Origin: Desulfitibacter alkalitolerans DSM 16504
GTDB lineage: Bacteria; Bacillota; DSM-16504; Desulfitibacterales; Desulfitibacteraceae
DNA: 64,000 bases
Reading direction: 5' to 3'
NCBI RefSeq assembly: GCF_000620305.1
Contig: NZ_KK211102.1
Location: 84,504 to 148,503 of the forward strand
Every line of letters begins with the position of its first letter. The first letter of the stretch is position 1. The notes below the pieces were generated by a model. It saw only the letters and a program-made list of their open reading frames with translations. It was not told the DNA's origin and searched no databases. The position numbers and the translations under genes were made by a program. Below, one piece after another: positions 26,521 through 35,233 of this stretch.

Positions 26521-27690
26521 TTACTTTATAAACAATTGACGCGGGAAGTTTGCAAGGGTCTTGGCACCAGTTTCAGTGATCCTAAATGATTCACTTATCT
26601 CAACTCCCCAGGTGTCATACCACATTCCAGGAATCATGTGGAAGGTCATATTGGGTTGGAGAACCGTTTTGTCTCCCGGCCTGATGCTTGCTGTATGCTC
26701 ACCCCAGTCAGGTGGATAGTTTAGTCCCATGGAGTATCCAATGCGTGATTCTTTTTCCAAGCCGTATTTATTTAGCACCCTTCTCCATGCTAGTTCCACT
26801 TCCTCACAAGTTGCACCTGGCTTGGCTGTATCTAGGGCCACATTTATTCCTTCAACAACTATTTCAGCTGTCTCTGTAACTTTTGCCGGAGGTTTACCCA
26901 AAAATACTGTCCTGGCTAAAGGGGAATGATATCTTTGATGACAGCCTGCTATTTCAATAATAACTGCATCACCATCTTTATATCTGGAATCTGTCCATGT
27001 TAAATGGCATGCTCCTGTTTTTTCTCCTGATGGCATTAATGGTACTATAGACGGATAGTCTCCACCAAATTCAGGCGTTCCTGTTATTTGGGAATAATAA
27101 ATTGCCGCAGAAGCATCGCATTCTCTTACTCCCACATTAATAGTATCAATGGCTGTTTGCATGGCCTTTTCTACTATCTTCCCTGCCCTTTCCATAAGGG
27201 TTATTTCCTCATGGGATTTAATAATACGAACCCAGTTTACAAGTAATGTTCCATCTGTAAATTTAGCATTTGGTAAACCTTTTTTTAGCCTTTCATAACA
27301 CAAAGCCGTAAAGTAGTATGCATCCATTTCAACTGCAATAGTTTTATCTCCAAGCCCTCTTTCTTTTAATAGGTTAGCAACATAATCCATTGGATGCTTC
27401 ACATTACTTTGAACATGATCATCGGAATATCCCTTAATATTTTCATTTGCTAACCATGTGGTAAACTTGGCACTTAAAGCATCCATATAACGACCTGCCC
27501 AAATAGGTTCAGTTTCATCTAACGCTACTATCACCATCTGATGCACATAAAAAGACCAAGCATTATATCCTGTTAAATAACACATATTAGCAGGATCTGT
27601 AATTAAGAGTACATCTATCCCCTTACGGGACATACTATCTTTAACCTTAGTAATTCTTTCCATATACTCAGTTTTGCTAAATGGCAACAT
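26521..27690 (-). CDS. doeA: M24-family hydrolase, ectoine hydrolase DoeA-like
   Basis: 389 residues, creatinase/aminopeptidase P fold. The sequence resembles what I know of ectoine hydrolase: an N-terminal LLITDPANMCYLTGYNAWSF, then GGDYPSIVPLMPSG, AGCHQRYHSPLARTVFLG and NYPPDWGEHTASIRPGD. DoeA opens the ectoine ring to N-acetyl-2,4-diaminobutyrate. Most metal ligands of true M24 peptidases are replaced: the usual Asp is Glu in VIIEIAG, and the second Asp is missing in HSPLART. This agrees with a creatinase-like, non-peptidase mechanism. Neighbours (TRAP genes, M20 deacetylase, EutAB-like) support the assignment. Confidence 0.85.
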   Translation of the reverse strand: MLPFSKTEYMERITKVKDSMSRKGIDVLLITDPANMCYLTGYNAWSFYVHQMVIVALDETEPIWAGRYMDALSAKFTTWLANENIKGYSDDHVQSNVKHPMDYVANLLKERGLGDKTIAVEMDAYYFTALCYERLKKGLPNAKFTDGTLLVNWVRIIKSHEEITLMERAGKIVEKAMQTAIDTINVGVRECDASAAIYYSQITGTPEFGGDYPSIVPLMPSGEKTGACHLTWTDSRYKDGDAVIIEIAGCHQRYHSPLARTVFLGKPPAKVTETAEIVVEGINVALDTAKPGATCEEVELAWRRVLNKYGLEKESRIGYSMGLNYPPDWGEHTASIRPGDKTVLQPNMTFHMIPGMWYDTWGVEISESFRITETGAKTLANFPRQLFIK

Positions 27691-27749
27691 AGTAATTTAC
27701 TCCTTTCATAGGTTAAAACCAATATTTTACACAAAGTCCTTCACAAAAC

Positions 27750-28562
27750 TTATTTACCCTCGCTTTTTGGCTGATAACCAAAATATGTGGACACTTTTAA
27801 GGTTGCTTTTGCCAAGGCTTCTTTAATATCCATTATTTTAGAAAAATTTAGACGTATTGATGGGCCACTCATACTAATAGCCGCAATAATATTATTAGAG
27901 TTGTCACGTACGGGCATTGCAATGCAAGATAAACCCAAGCAGAACTCCTCATCATCTATGGCATACCCTTGCTCACGAACCTTTTCTAATTCTTTGATAA
28001 GCCCTACCATTGATGTAATAGTATTTGGAGTTAAAGGTTGTAACTCATCAGAACCTAAAATGCTATAAATAGTTTCTTTGTCCATTTCAGAAATTAAAAC
28101 TTTTCCTAAACTCGTACAATGGAGAGGCTCTCTTTCACCAACATGTAGGTTTACTGTCAGCCTTGTTTTTGGGTCATATTTGGCAATTATTACTATTTCA
28201 TTTTTAACCCTAACACCTAGATTAACAGTGACTTCATATTCATTGCATAAATCTTCAAGAATTTTTTTATCAAAATTATATAGATTACGCTGCCGCGGAA
28301 CCACATTACCCTTCTTAAATAGCTCCCAGCCAAGTCGATATCTGTTATTCTGGGGGATCTTTTCTACATATCCATAGGCAACAAGAGTATCTAATATTCT
28401 ATGAATTGTGCTTTTGCCCATACCAAGCTTATTGCTTAATTCTGTAATTCCTAACCCGTCTGCTGTTTCTGTTGATAAGTACTCAATTACTTCTAACGAT
28501 TTCTCTAAAGTTTGCACAGGGTACTTTGGATTATAAGACATATTTTTTTCTAATTTTGCCAT
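27750..28562 (-). CDS. IclR-family transcriptional regulator of the ectoine-like cluster
   Basis: 270 residues from the ATG at 28562 (GGAGG 7 nt upstream). The winged helix has LGMGKSTIHRILDTLVAYGY; the ligand domain has HCTSLGKVLISEM and LGLSCIAMPVRDN. Known ectoine clusters use DoeX (Lrp type) or EnuR (MocR type) instead, so an IclR here would be a different control scheme. Its probable operator, related to TGTTCYTATWTTTAGAACA, lies 43 bp upstream of its own start and twice before the U32/glutamate dehydrogenase operon. Confidence 0.92.
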   Translation of the reverse strand: MAKLEKNMSYNPKYPVQTLEKSLEVIEYLSTETADGLGITELSNKLGMGKSTIHRILDTLVAYGYVEKIPQNNRYRLGWELFKKGNVVPRQRNLYNFDKKILEDLCNEYEVTVNLGVRVKNEIVIIAKYDPKTRLTVNLHVGEREPLHCTSLGKVLISEMDKETIYSILGSDELQPLTPNTITSMVGLIKELEKVREQGYAIDDEEFCLGLSCIAMPVRDNSNNIIAAISMSGPSIRLNFSKIMDIKEALAKATLKVSTYFGYQPKSEGK

Positions 28563-28604
28563 TACATTAACCTCCATAAATTATTTATTTTACAAAGATT
28601 ATAT

Positions 28605-28623
28605 CATTCTAAATATAAGACAG
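28605..28623. promoter_or_regulatory. IclR operator-like site (autoregulation)
   Basis: On the minus strand this 19-bp stretch contains TCTTATATTTAGAA, identical at all 14 positions to the core of the site at 32488-32506. Its outer bases are less symmetrical. Confidence 0.5.
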
Positions 28624-28685
28624 CCATTCTAATTTGTGCCAGGGGGTTAACCAGCCTTTATCTAGTCCATTCTTATACCCTATGC

Positions 28686-29852
28686 TTATTTTCCTAGTAA
28701 TGACATGGATGTTCTAAGGTGCATCTCTACTCCAAGGGAAAGGCTATCCTCATCAATGTCAAAAAGTGGATGGTGATGAGAATATGTTGTTTTCTTGGCT
28801 TCATTGCCTGTGCCAATGAAGTAAAATACACTTGGCACCTCCATGGAAAACTCTGAAAAGTCTTCACCTGCCATACTTACAAAAGGAACTATATTCTCTT
28901 TTCCAACTACTTCCTCAGCAATACTCTTTACAACTTCCGTTAGTTTAGCATCATTTGCTAACAATGCACTACTTGGAATAAAGTCCAATTTATAGCTAAC
29001 CCTGTATGCCGAACAAACGGAACCAACTATTCTTCTAAATTTGTCCTTTATACTTTCATCTTGATTGTCCTCATGAAGGTACCTAATGGAGCCTTCAATT
29101 TCTACTTTTTCAGGAATAATATTTGGACCTGTACCTCCGTTTATTTTGCCAAACATGATAAGTGTAGGTTTTAATGCTCCAATCTCACGAGTTTGTATTA
29201 TTTGCACACTTTGAATAATATTAGCTGCTGCAATTATTGGGTCTATGGCATTTTCAGGAATAGCCGTATGTCCACCTTTACCAGTCAAGTCGATTTTAAA
29301 ATTATCATGACCACCCATTACCGGTCCTGCCGAAATCCCTATTGTACCGCTTCTCAAAGGTGTCCACAGATGAATTCCAAAGGCAAAATCAACATCCGGG
29401 TCAAGCATTACCTCTTCCTCAATCATTTTTCTAGCACCAGCATCCTCTTCATTTGGCTGAAAAACAAATTTTATATTTCCATGCAGCTGGTCCTTATATT
29501 TAGTCATTATTTTTGCTGCTACAAGCAGCATTGCCATATGTCCATCATGGGCACAAGCGTGCATTTTCCCCGGACAAACTGATTTGTAAGAAACATCCTT
29601 TTCATCTTCAATAGGTAAACCGTCCATATCAGCTCTTAGTAAAAGAGTACGTCCAGGGTTATTTCCTTTTAAAATACCCACCACACCTGTTTTTGCTAGT
29701 GTTTTAACTTCTAATCCAATACTTATTAGATAGTCGGAGATTATTTTTGATGTTCTATATTCTTCAAATCCTAGCTCAGGGTGTTTATGAAAATCTCTTC
29801 TTAGTTCAATCAGTTCATGAAGAAAACTGTCTATTTCTTTTTTTATATCCAT
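28686..29852 (-). CDS. M20-family amidohydrolase (second copy)
   Basis: 388 residues, clearly paralogous to the enzyme at 23331-24509. Metal ligands lie in MHACAHDGHMAM, QPNEEDAGA, HLWTP and HHHPLFDID. The usual CGHDGH is changed to CAHDGH, which leaves the ligands intact. Two paralogues in one cluster suggest two acyl substrates or stereoisomers, for example the alpha- and gamma-acetyl forms of diaminobutyrate or a hydroxylated variant (inference). It follows glutamate dehydrogenase after a strong hairpin. Confidence 0.85.
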   Translation of the reverse strand: MDIKKEIDSFLHELIELRRDFHKHPELGFEEYRTSKIISDYLISIGLEVKTLAKTGVVGILKGNNPGRTLLLRADMDGLPIEDEKDVSYKSVCPGKMHACAHDGHMAMLLVAAKIMTKYKDQLHGNIKFVFQPNEEDAGARKMIEEEVMLDPDVDFAFGIHLWTPLRSGTIGISAGPVMGGHDNFKIDLTGKGGHTAIPENAIDPIIAAANIIQSVQIIQTREIGALKPTLIMFGKINGGTGPNIIPEKVEIEGSIRYLHEDNQDESIKDKFRRIVGSVCSAYRVSYKLDFIPSSALLANDAKLTEVVKSIAEEVVGKENIVPFVSMAGEDFSEFSMEVPSVFYFIGTGNEAKKTTYSHHHPLFDIDEDSLSLGVEMHLRTSMSLLGK

Positions 29853-29895
29853 TAAAATAACCCCCGATTATTAGTTTAGCTTTATGGTTGGAGGA

Positions 29896-29941
29896 GGGTT
29901 TCTTTTTATGAAAGTCATTTTCTTTCATAATTAAGAAACCC
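29896..29941 (-). terminator. long stem-loop after glutamate dehydrogenase gene
   Basis: GGGTTTCTT/AAGAAACCC (9 bp) encloses TATGAAA/TTTCATA (7 bp), an extended hairpin 20 bp after the dehydrogenase stop. The run after it on the minus strand is not U-rich, so it may separate the expression levels of the dehydrogenase and the downstream amidohydrolase. Confidence 0.6.
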
Positions 29942-29961
29942 TTTTGTCTATTATTTAAATA

Positions 29962-31197
29962 CTATACCCATCCCCTTGCTTTCATTGCCTCACTAATCTT
30001 ACCTAATGCATTTGCCCATGCAGCTACTCTAAGAGAAGGATTATTTAGCTTTTTGCTAGTTTCTATTCCTTGATTATAGGCTTTCAAAATACGTTCATGT
30101 AATCTGGTCTTAACAGTATCTAAATCCCAATACATATCGGTAAGTCCTTGAATTCTTTCAAAGTGGCAGACAATAGCTCCACCAGAGTTAGCAATTACGT
30201 CTGGTACAATATAGATCTCTTTTCCAAGGAGAGTTTTTTCTGCTTCTGGAGTTATAGGTCCATTTGCACCTTCTACAATTAGTTTAGCCTTAATATCTTT
30301 TGCGTTGCTTTTATGGATTACGCTCTGAACTGCAGCGGGAATTAAAATATCACAGTGCGCTGTTAACAACTCATCGTTGCTAATAACCTTAACCCCAGCG
30401 AAATCTGCTACTGTACCTGTTTTTGCAACATGCTTATCCAGCTCATCAATGTTTATTCCACCTTCAGAATAAACACCACCATTTATATCGCTTACAGCAA
30501 CAATCTTATATCCCTCATCAAATAATAGCTTAGCAGCAATAGCACCAACCTGTCCGTATCCCTGGACAGCAACTGTTGAGCCTTTGCTTAATCCAAGATC
30601 TTTTATGGCCTGTACAGTTACATAAAAGACTCCCAAACCAGTAGCTTCAAAGCTGCCAACAGTACCATTTAGAATCGTGGGCTTATCATTTACAGCAGCT
30701 GGACTATGATAACCCATTATTTCCTCGTACTCATCCAGCATCCAGCCTTGAGTTTGTGCACTGGTACCAATATCTGCTCCTGGGACATCTACCCAAGCAC
30801 CTTTTACAGGTAATCTGCGCATGTAGGCACGAGTTAGTTTTTCTAGTTCATTCTTACTTAATTTACTGGGATCTACCACTATTCCACCTTTTCCGCCTCC
30901 AGCAGGAATATCAGCAACAGCATGCTTAATTGTCATCCAAAAACCCAAGGCCTTAACTGTGTCTGGATCTAAATTTGGAACAAATCTAGTTCCATCCTTG
31001 GTAGCTCCTAAGGCGTCATTATATTGACATCTGTAAGCAGTAAAAATTTTCACTTCTCCATTATCCATCTTTAAAGGTATGTTAAACTCAGTAATTCTTT
31101 TTGGTTTGCTTAAAATTGCAACTACATTAGGATCAACATTTGCTGCCTCGCTGGCGCTGTATAAGCTATTTAGCGCAGTTTCAAAAGGGTTGCTCAT
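29962..31197 (-). CDS. gdh: glutamate dehydrogenase (Glu/Leu/Phe/Val dehydrogenase family)
   Basis: 411 residues, a hexameric-type bacterial GDH. The substrate-binding and catalytic lysines are in the region around ADIPAGGGKGGIVVDP, and the Rossmann loop is VAVQGYGQVGAIAAKLL. It deaminates glutamate to 2-oxoglutarate and ammonium with NAD(P). In this cluster it would recycle amino groups taken from diaminobutyrate or other imported amino acids. AAGGAGGAAG precedes the start; the U32-like gene ends 30 bp upstream. Confidence 0.93.
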   Translation of the reverse strand: MSNPFETALNSLYSASEAANVDPNVVAILSKPKRITEFNIPLKMDNGEVKIFTAYRCQYNDALGATKDGTRFVPNLDPDTVKALGFWMTIKHAVADIPAGGGKGGIVVDPSKLSKNELEKLTRAYMRRLPVKGAWVDVPGADIGTSAQTQGWMLDEYEEIMGYHSPAAVNDKPTILNGTVGSFEATGLGVFYVTVQAIKDLGLSKGSTVAVQGYGQVGAIAAKLLFDEGYKIVAVSDINGGVYSEGGINIDELDKHVAKTGTVADFAGVKVISNDELLTAHCDILIPAAVQSVIHKSNAKDIKAKLIVEGANGPITPEAEKTLLGKEIYIVPDVIANSGGAIVCHFERIQGLTDMYWDLDTVKTRLHERILKAYNQGIETSKKLNNPSLRVAAWANALGKISEAMKARGWV

Positions 31198-31227
31198 TAG
31201 ATTCTTCCTCCTTATTTTTAAAATTTA

Positions 31228-32166
31228 CTAAGGTCTAGGAATTGACAGGTCTTCTTTATAATCATTGAAAACAAGATTATATTCACTCTTTTCACACCAT
31301 TCTTTTGCAATAACTGCATACTTCATTTTTAGTTTAACCAATTCATTTAAATGGTCTGGTGAAGCCCAAGCATTATAAATATCACACTCATTTTTACCAG
31401 GTTCAAATTTGAAGTATACAGGAGCACAAATTCTTGCAATTTCATCTGCCTCAACGTATCTCTGAAATCCTCCCATAGAATCAACCAAGCTCATATATAC
31501 ATCCATGGGAATCTTAGTTGCACTTCTAATAGAAGCAAACATTGCCAAAGATAAATCTGCAAGAGGATTAAAACTGTCAGCTCCTAATTGCTCTAATAGC
31601 TGTCCTCCTACTGCATTGCCATGACCTGCAAATACGGAAACCTTAAATTTAACATCCTTTGGAATTACTCCGTCTATTCTCATCTTATTAAGTAGATTTA
31701 GCAGGCCTTCATCAGTAATTAAAAATCCTCTTATACCCGCCTCTAGACATCTATTAAATTCCTTAAGCCACATATATAAATTATCATGGCCCCTTAAACG
31801 CATTCCTGACACATATCCTTCAGGAGTTATATACTGCCTCCCTAAATCCCAGCCCCTACTTGGCAGGGCATTCAACATTACTTCTATGTTACTATCTGAT
31901 GCCATTTGGGCATAATACCTCAACTCCTGCCAATCCAGCTTTGCAGAACCACCTACAGTTCCGATCACCCTGTGAATGGGAATTTTGCGTTTGTCTATTT
32001 CCTTAATTAGAATCTCGAAGTTTTCTGCGCACTCTATACCTGTAATCTCCATTCTGTAATGCGCTCCACCTTCAAAGGTCAATGGTGATGAAGGCAAATC
32101 ATGCCTATCCTTCAATGGAAAATCAGTTTTGTTTTCAATAAATCTAGTGATATTTTCAAAAGTCAT
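31228..32166 (-). CDS. U32-peptidase-like TIM-barrel protein
   Basis: 312 residues from the ATG at 32166 (GGAGG upstream). The central region GADSFNPLADLSLAMFASIR followed by the IPMDVYMSL strand resembles the U32 peptidase family, whose members include collagenase-like and tRNA/ubiquinone hydroxylation proteins. The usual U32 cysteine cluster is not evident. A TIM-barrel enzyme on a small molecule is an alternative. First gene of the operon with glutamate dehydrogenase, under two operator-like repeats. Its role in the cluster is unknown. Confidence 0.55.
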   Translation of the reverse strand: MTFENITRFIENKTDFPLKDRHDLPSSPLTFEGGAHYRMEITGIECAENFEILIKEIDKRKIPIHRVIGTVGGSAKLDWQELRYYAQMASDSNIEVMLNALPSRGWDLGRQYITPEGYVSGMRLRGHDNLYMWLKEFNRCLEAGIRGFLITDEGLLNLLNKMRIDGVIPKDVKFKVSVFAGHGNAVGGQLLEQLGADSFNPLADLSLAMFASIRSATKIPMDVYMSLVDSMGGFQRYVEADEIARICAPVYFKFEPGKNECDIYNAWASPDHLNELVKLKMKYAVIAKEWCEKSEYNLVFNDYKEDLSIPRP

Positions 32167-32377
32167 AGTTCTAGCCTCCTTAAAATTATAAAAACTTAAT
32201 TTTGGCATATATACAAGTTGCTAAAGGCTACATTTATTTCTATTAAACATCACCCCTTTGAAGCCGAATAAATAGAATTTAAATTTTTATATTTTCCAAA
32301 CATTATTCATAAAGTAGAGCAGTTTACATTTTAGTGATTTTAAAAATAAATACTGCTTTACTGCACTATTTTGTTTT

Positions 32378-32396
32378 TGTTCCTATTTTTAGAACA
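32378..32396. promoter_or_regulatory. operator-like inverted repeat A
   Basis: TGTTC-CTATTTTTA-GAACA, 5-bp perfect arms around a 9-bp AT-rich centre. It differs from repeat B at two or three central bases. The GAAC/GTTC arms differ from the LexA box in spacing. Confidence 0.6.
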
Positions 32397-32487
32397 GTGT
32401 TTTATGTATTTTGTAATTTTGAATATTCAACATGATTTCTGAATCTCCTGCTAACTTTTAAAAAATTTTTCTATTATTTTTATATAT

Positions 32488-32506
32488 TGTTCTTATATTT
32501 AGAACA
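32488..32506. promoter_or_regulatory. operator-like inverted repeat B
   Basis: TGTTC-TTATATTTA-GAACA, 110 bp from repeat A. Its core TCTTATATTTAGAA is repeated on the opposite strand before the IclR gene at 28605-28623, which makes that IclR the most likely binder. The XRE-cupin regulator encoded next door is the alternative. Confidence 0.6.
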
Positions 32507-32754
32507 TCTTACGCTTTTTGCTTTGATGCTGGCAAAAACCTGTCTTTTTCAGGATAAAAATAAGCAGTGTTAACAATTCCAGAAAACATTGTTCTGTTAA
32601 ATGGAAATTCTTCGCTGGAAATAATGGAAATAATAAAAAGACGTCCACAAGCAGCAGGATTTTACCTGCATTTGTAAACGTCATTTCATCTTACCCATAT
32701 TACATTTTTTCAAGCTAAAAGCTTAAGACTTGCCAAAACGACTTATATAGCCCA

Positions 32755-33291
32755 TTAAAACATTGGAGGTGTTATGGCGGATAGGAAAACCAGTTCTTTA
32801 TCCCCCACGTTCTTAAGAATATGCGGGACAGCACTGTGATAGTAGATGGAATCTCCCTCTTCAAGAACATAGGTGTCACTGCCTACTGTAATTTCCATTG
32901 TTCCTTCCAGCACCACAATACATTCCTCACCTGGGTGAGACAGGGGGGTTTCACAGCTGGCAGCTCCTGGCTTAAGCCTGGCTACCATTATTTCCATGCT
33001 CTTCTCCAGGTTAGGAGATAGGAGCTCATAAGTTAGATTTGATTCTGGAAGCTGCAAAACCTTTCTTTTGTCTTTTCTTATTACGGGACTAGTGTCATCA
33101 GGCTCTAATAAAAAGAAAAAGATTGGCACATTCAGGGCACCAGAGATTTTTCTCAATGACGTAATAGAGGGCTCTGTCAAATCCCTTTCCACCTGACTTA
33201 AAAAACTTGGTGTTAGACCAGTTTTTTCTGCCAGATCCCTTAGACTCATATCCTTTTCAGACCGAATTTTTCTGATTTTTTCACCCAGCAT
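32755..33291 (-). CDS. XRE-family regulator with C-terminal cupin domain
   Basis: 178 residues from the ATG at 33291, preceded by AAGGAGG. An N-terminal helix-turn-helix (MSLRDLAEKTGLTPSFLSQ, about residues 16-35) is joined to a cupin domain with HPGEECIVVLEG and YYHSAVPHILKN. Proteins of this architecture (PuuR/SutR type) control polyamine, amino-acid or sulfur metabolism, with the cupin binding a small molecule. It stands at the end nearest the ectoine-like operons but is separated from them by 588 bp. Confidence 0.92.
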   Translation of the reverse strand: MLGEKIRKIRSEKDMSLRDLAEKTGLTPSFLSQVERDLTEPSITSLRKISGALNVPIFFFLLEPDDTSPVIRKDKRKVLQLPESNLTYELLSPNLEKSMEIMVARLKPGAASCETPLSHPGEECIVVLEGTMEITVGSDTYVLEEGDSIYYHSAVPHILKNVGDKELVFLSAITPPMF

Positions 33292-33439
33292 AAATCTTCC
33301 TCCTTGCAATGTACGGCGACACACCTCTATTCTAAAGTCAACCCCTGCCTGGGAGAAAATGTCGCCAATTCTCTTTCAACAACATGGTCAAAGCCAAAAT
33401 CAGTCCTAAAATTTGTCGGTGCTATTTTATTTTATACTT

Positions 33440-34246
33440 TTATATTTTCAATTTTAAAGTTCTCTCAACGCAAGCTGACAGGATGGCCTCTAGCACACCT
33501 CCAGCAACTGCCCTTGCTTTATCTGATACGGTATAACAGTGCTCCCTTGATGCCCTTGGATCAATATCTCCAATTTTCATGCCCATACTCACCACTAATC
33601 CAGATTTGAGCAGGCCCCTGAGAATGCCAGTTATCTCAGCCTTTACTGCAATATTATTTACCTGACCAACAACCTCACCTTCTTGAACAAAATCACCAAT
33701 TTTGTGGTTAGAAATAAATACCCCACCAGCAGGTGCCCTTAAAAGTCTCTTTAGGCTTTGGCCGCCAATCTCCCCCGGAATGCCGGTGTTTGGCCGGGCA
33801 GGGCCCTCGTAGATGACCCTTCCAAGGTCATGACCTCGCATGGTTTCTATTACAGCTTTAACATCAACTCCCGCAGTAAAACCAGGCCCAAGTCCAATGG
33901 TAAGGGGCGCCTGCCCCAGGGAAGTTCCTGTATTTTTCTTGGCAAGTATAGCATCCACTAGAACCTGGGGTTGAATCCTCTGAACAGAGAAGCCATGGGG
34001 GTCTATAATAACTGGGATCTCTTTGCTGTCCCAAATGGGGTTTAGATCAGTATCTATATCTACCAATCTTGCAGTAATGCCCTCAATTGTTACACTGCCC
34101 TGGTAGACAGCTTCTCCAAAGGAAACAGTTCTGCGAACCATTGTAGGCTGGGCAATTTCAGTCATGATTACATTAAAGCCACTTCTTGTAAGGCGATGGA
34201 CAACCCCTGATGCAATATCCCCTGCTCCTTTTATAAGAACTATCAT
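33440..34246 (-). CDS. yqeB: selenium-dependent molybdenum hydroxylase maturation protein YqeB
   Basis: 268 residues of the EF2563/YqeB family. The N-terminus is a Rossmann-like IKGAGDIASGVVHRL, and the middle has GLGPGFTAGVDV. The family is found with selenium-dependent molybdenum hydroxylases such as xanthine dehydrogenase and is thought to help mature the selenium-containing cofactor. YqeC follows 94 bp upstream in transcription. No hydroxylase gene is in the window, so the target enzyme is encoded elsewhere. Confidence 0.88.
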   Translation of the reverse strand: MIVLIKGAGDIASGVVHRLTRSGFNVIMTEIAQPTMVRRTVSFGEAVYQGSVTIEGITARLVDIDTDLNPIWDSKEIPVIIDPHGFSVQRIQPQVLVDAILAKKNTGTSLGQAPLTIGLGPGFTAGVDVKAVIETMRGHDLGRVIYEGPARPNTGIPGEIGGQSLKRLLRAPAGGVFISNHKIGDFVQEGEVVGQVNNIAVKAEITGILRGLLKSGLVVSMGMKIGDIDPRASREHCYTVSDKARAVAGGVLEAILSACVERTLKLKI

Positions 34247-34340
34247 TTTAGTTCCCCCATTTCAATCATAACACTCATAATCCAATCATTTCATATGAAA
34301 CCGTTAATCTGCCAATGAGCAGATTAAAGATTAAAAAGCT

Positions 34341-35102
34341 CTATCGTTTAACAGTTATTATCATGTATGGGTCATTCTTAAAGGATGTGATGAGCACCCT
34401 TTCTATAATAACTGACATGGAAAAAATTTTTTCAGCAATATTAAAGCCATTTTTTATATCCTCTAAGGTATCAGCCTGGTTTAGAACAGGCACACACCTG
34501 TATTCTGACCTGTAATAACCCTTCTGGCTGGTTAAAACCATGGCAATGGCTTCTGGGGTGATTAATTCTCCTTCTTGCAAGCCTGTTATCGAAGATACCC
34601 TCTGTGGCCGGTGCACATATTGGTTGGTTAGGGGCTTTCCTAGAACCTCAAGGCCAACAACACAACAGAGAATATCTGTCTTTTCAGGTATTACAGGCTC
34701 ATGGCCGGCAGGTGCTTTAAAGCTCTTTCCAGCAGCACCATCAGCCTCTACCAGGGCATAGGAGGAAAGGGTCTTTAAAATATCCACTTGCTCTGGTGAC
34801 AGGCCAACAACCTTTCCTTCACCATTTATTTCCCTGCCTAAATAAATAACTCCCGGGCCTTTTTTTGCTTTCAATAGTGCCTTTTCTATAGCATCCCTGC
34901 AAGATTGCTGGTCAATTAACAGTAAAGGCTCTAATCCTACAGGCGGAAAAATCCTGGTGGTGGTGGTTACAATAACAGGTTTTGCCTGCCCAGCCAGTTC
35001 CCTGGCCAGAGTTTGCAAAAAGGTTGTTTTGCCGCCTGCACCAACTGCAGATACAATATTTCCTGATTTTACTTCTAAAGCTTTCTTAATGGTTTTCAGC
35101 AC
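34341..35102 (-). CDS. yqeC: selenium cofactor biosynthesis protein YqeC
   Basis: 253 residues. The P-loop SAVGAGGKTTFLQTLA at the N-terminus marks a nucleotide-binding fold, and VEADGAAGKSFKAP is the family's second motif. YqeC is found with YqeB and SelD in genomes that make selenium-containing molybdenum hydroxylases. It precedes yqeB in the same direction and is preceded by the sigma-54 regulator gene, separated from it by a gap with a weak terminator. Confidence 0.88.
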   Translation of the reverse strand: MLKTIKKALEVKSGNIVSAVGAGGKTTFLQTLARELAGQAKPVIVTTTTRIFPPVGLEPLLLIDQQSCRDAIEKALLKAKKGPGVIYLGREINGEGKVVGLSPEQVDILKTLSSYALVEADGAAGKSFKAPAGHEPVIPEKTDILCCVVGLEVLGKPLTNQYVHRPQRVSSITGLQEGELITPEAIAMVLTSQKGYYRSEYRCVPVLNQADTLEDIKNGFNIAEKIFSMSVIIERVLITSFKNDPYMIITVKR

Positions 35103-35203
35103 GAGTTAACATTCCCCATATATTTTAATTATATTTTAACAGATATTAAACAAGAAGTCTCCTTGTTCAATGTAAAATCAGAACAATACCTGAAGAAGCC
35201 AGT

Positions 35204-35230
35204 AAAAAAGGCCAGAACTTATGAAGGCCT
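35204..35230 (-). terminator. intrinsic terminator after the sigma-54 regulator gene
   Basis: AGGCC/GGCCT stem with a 12-nt loop, directly followed on the minus strand by TTTTTT. It begins right at the stop codon of the regulator gene. The stem is short, but the U-run is convincing. Confidence 0.5.
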
Positions 35231-35233
35231 GAC

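Larger units (their letters stand above)
32167..32754. other. 588-bp regulatory region upstream of the U32-gdh operon
   Basis: Extremely AT-rich. It holds two copies of a 19-bp inverted repeat (32378-32396 and 32488-32506) and probably the operon promoter. A minus-strand frame of about 60 codons near 32499-32684 lacks a ribosome binding site and overlaps the second repeat, so I do not call it a gene. Confidence 0.5.

Noticed and set aside
32499-32684. Minus-strand open frame of about 60 codons before the U32-gdh operon
   Set aside because: No ribosome binding site, low-complexity AT-rich composition, and overlap with an operator-like repeat.
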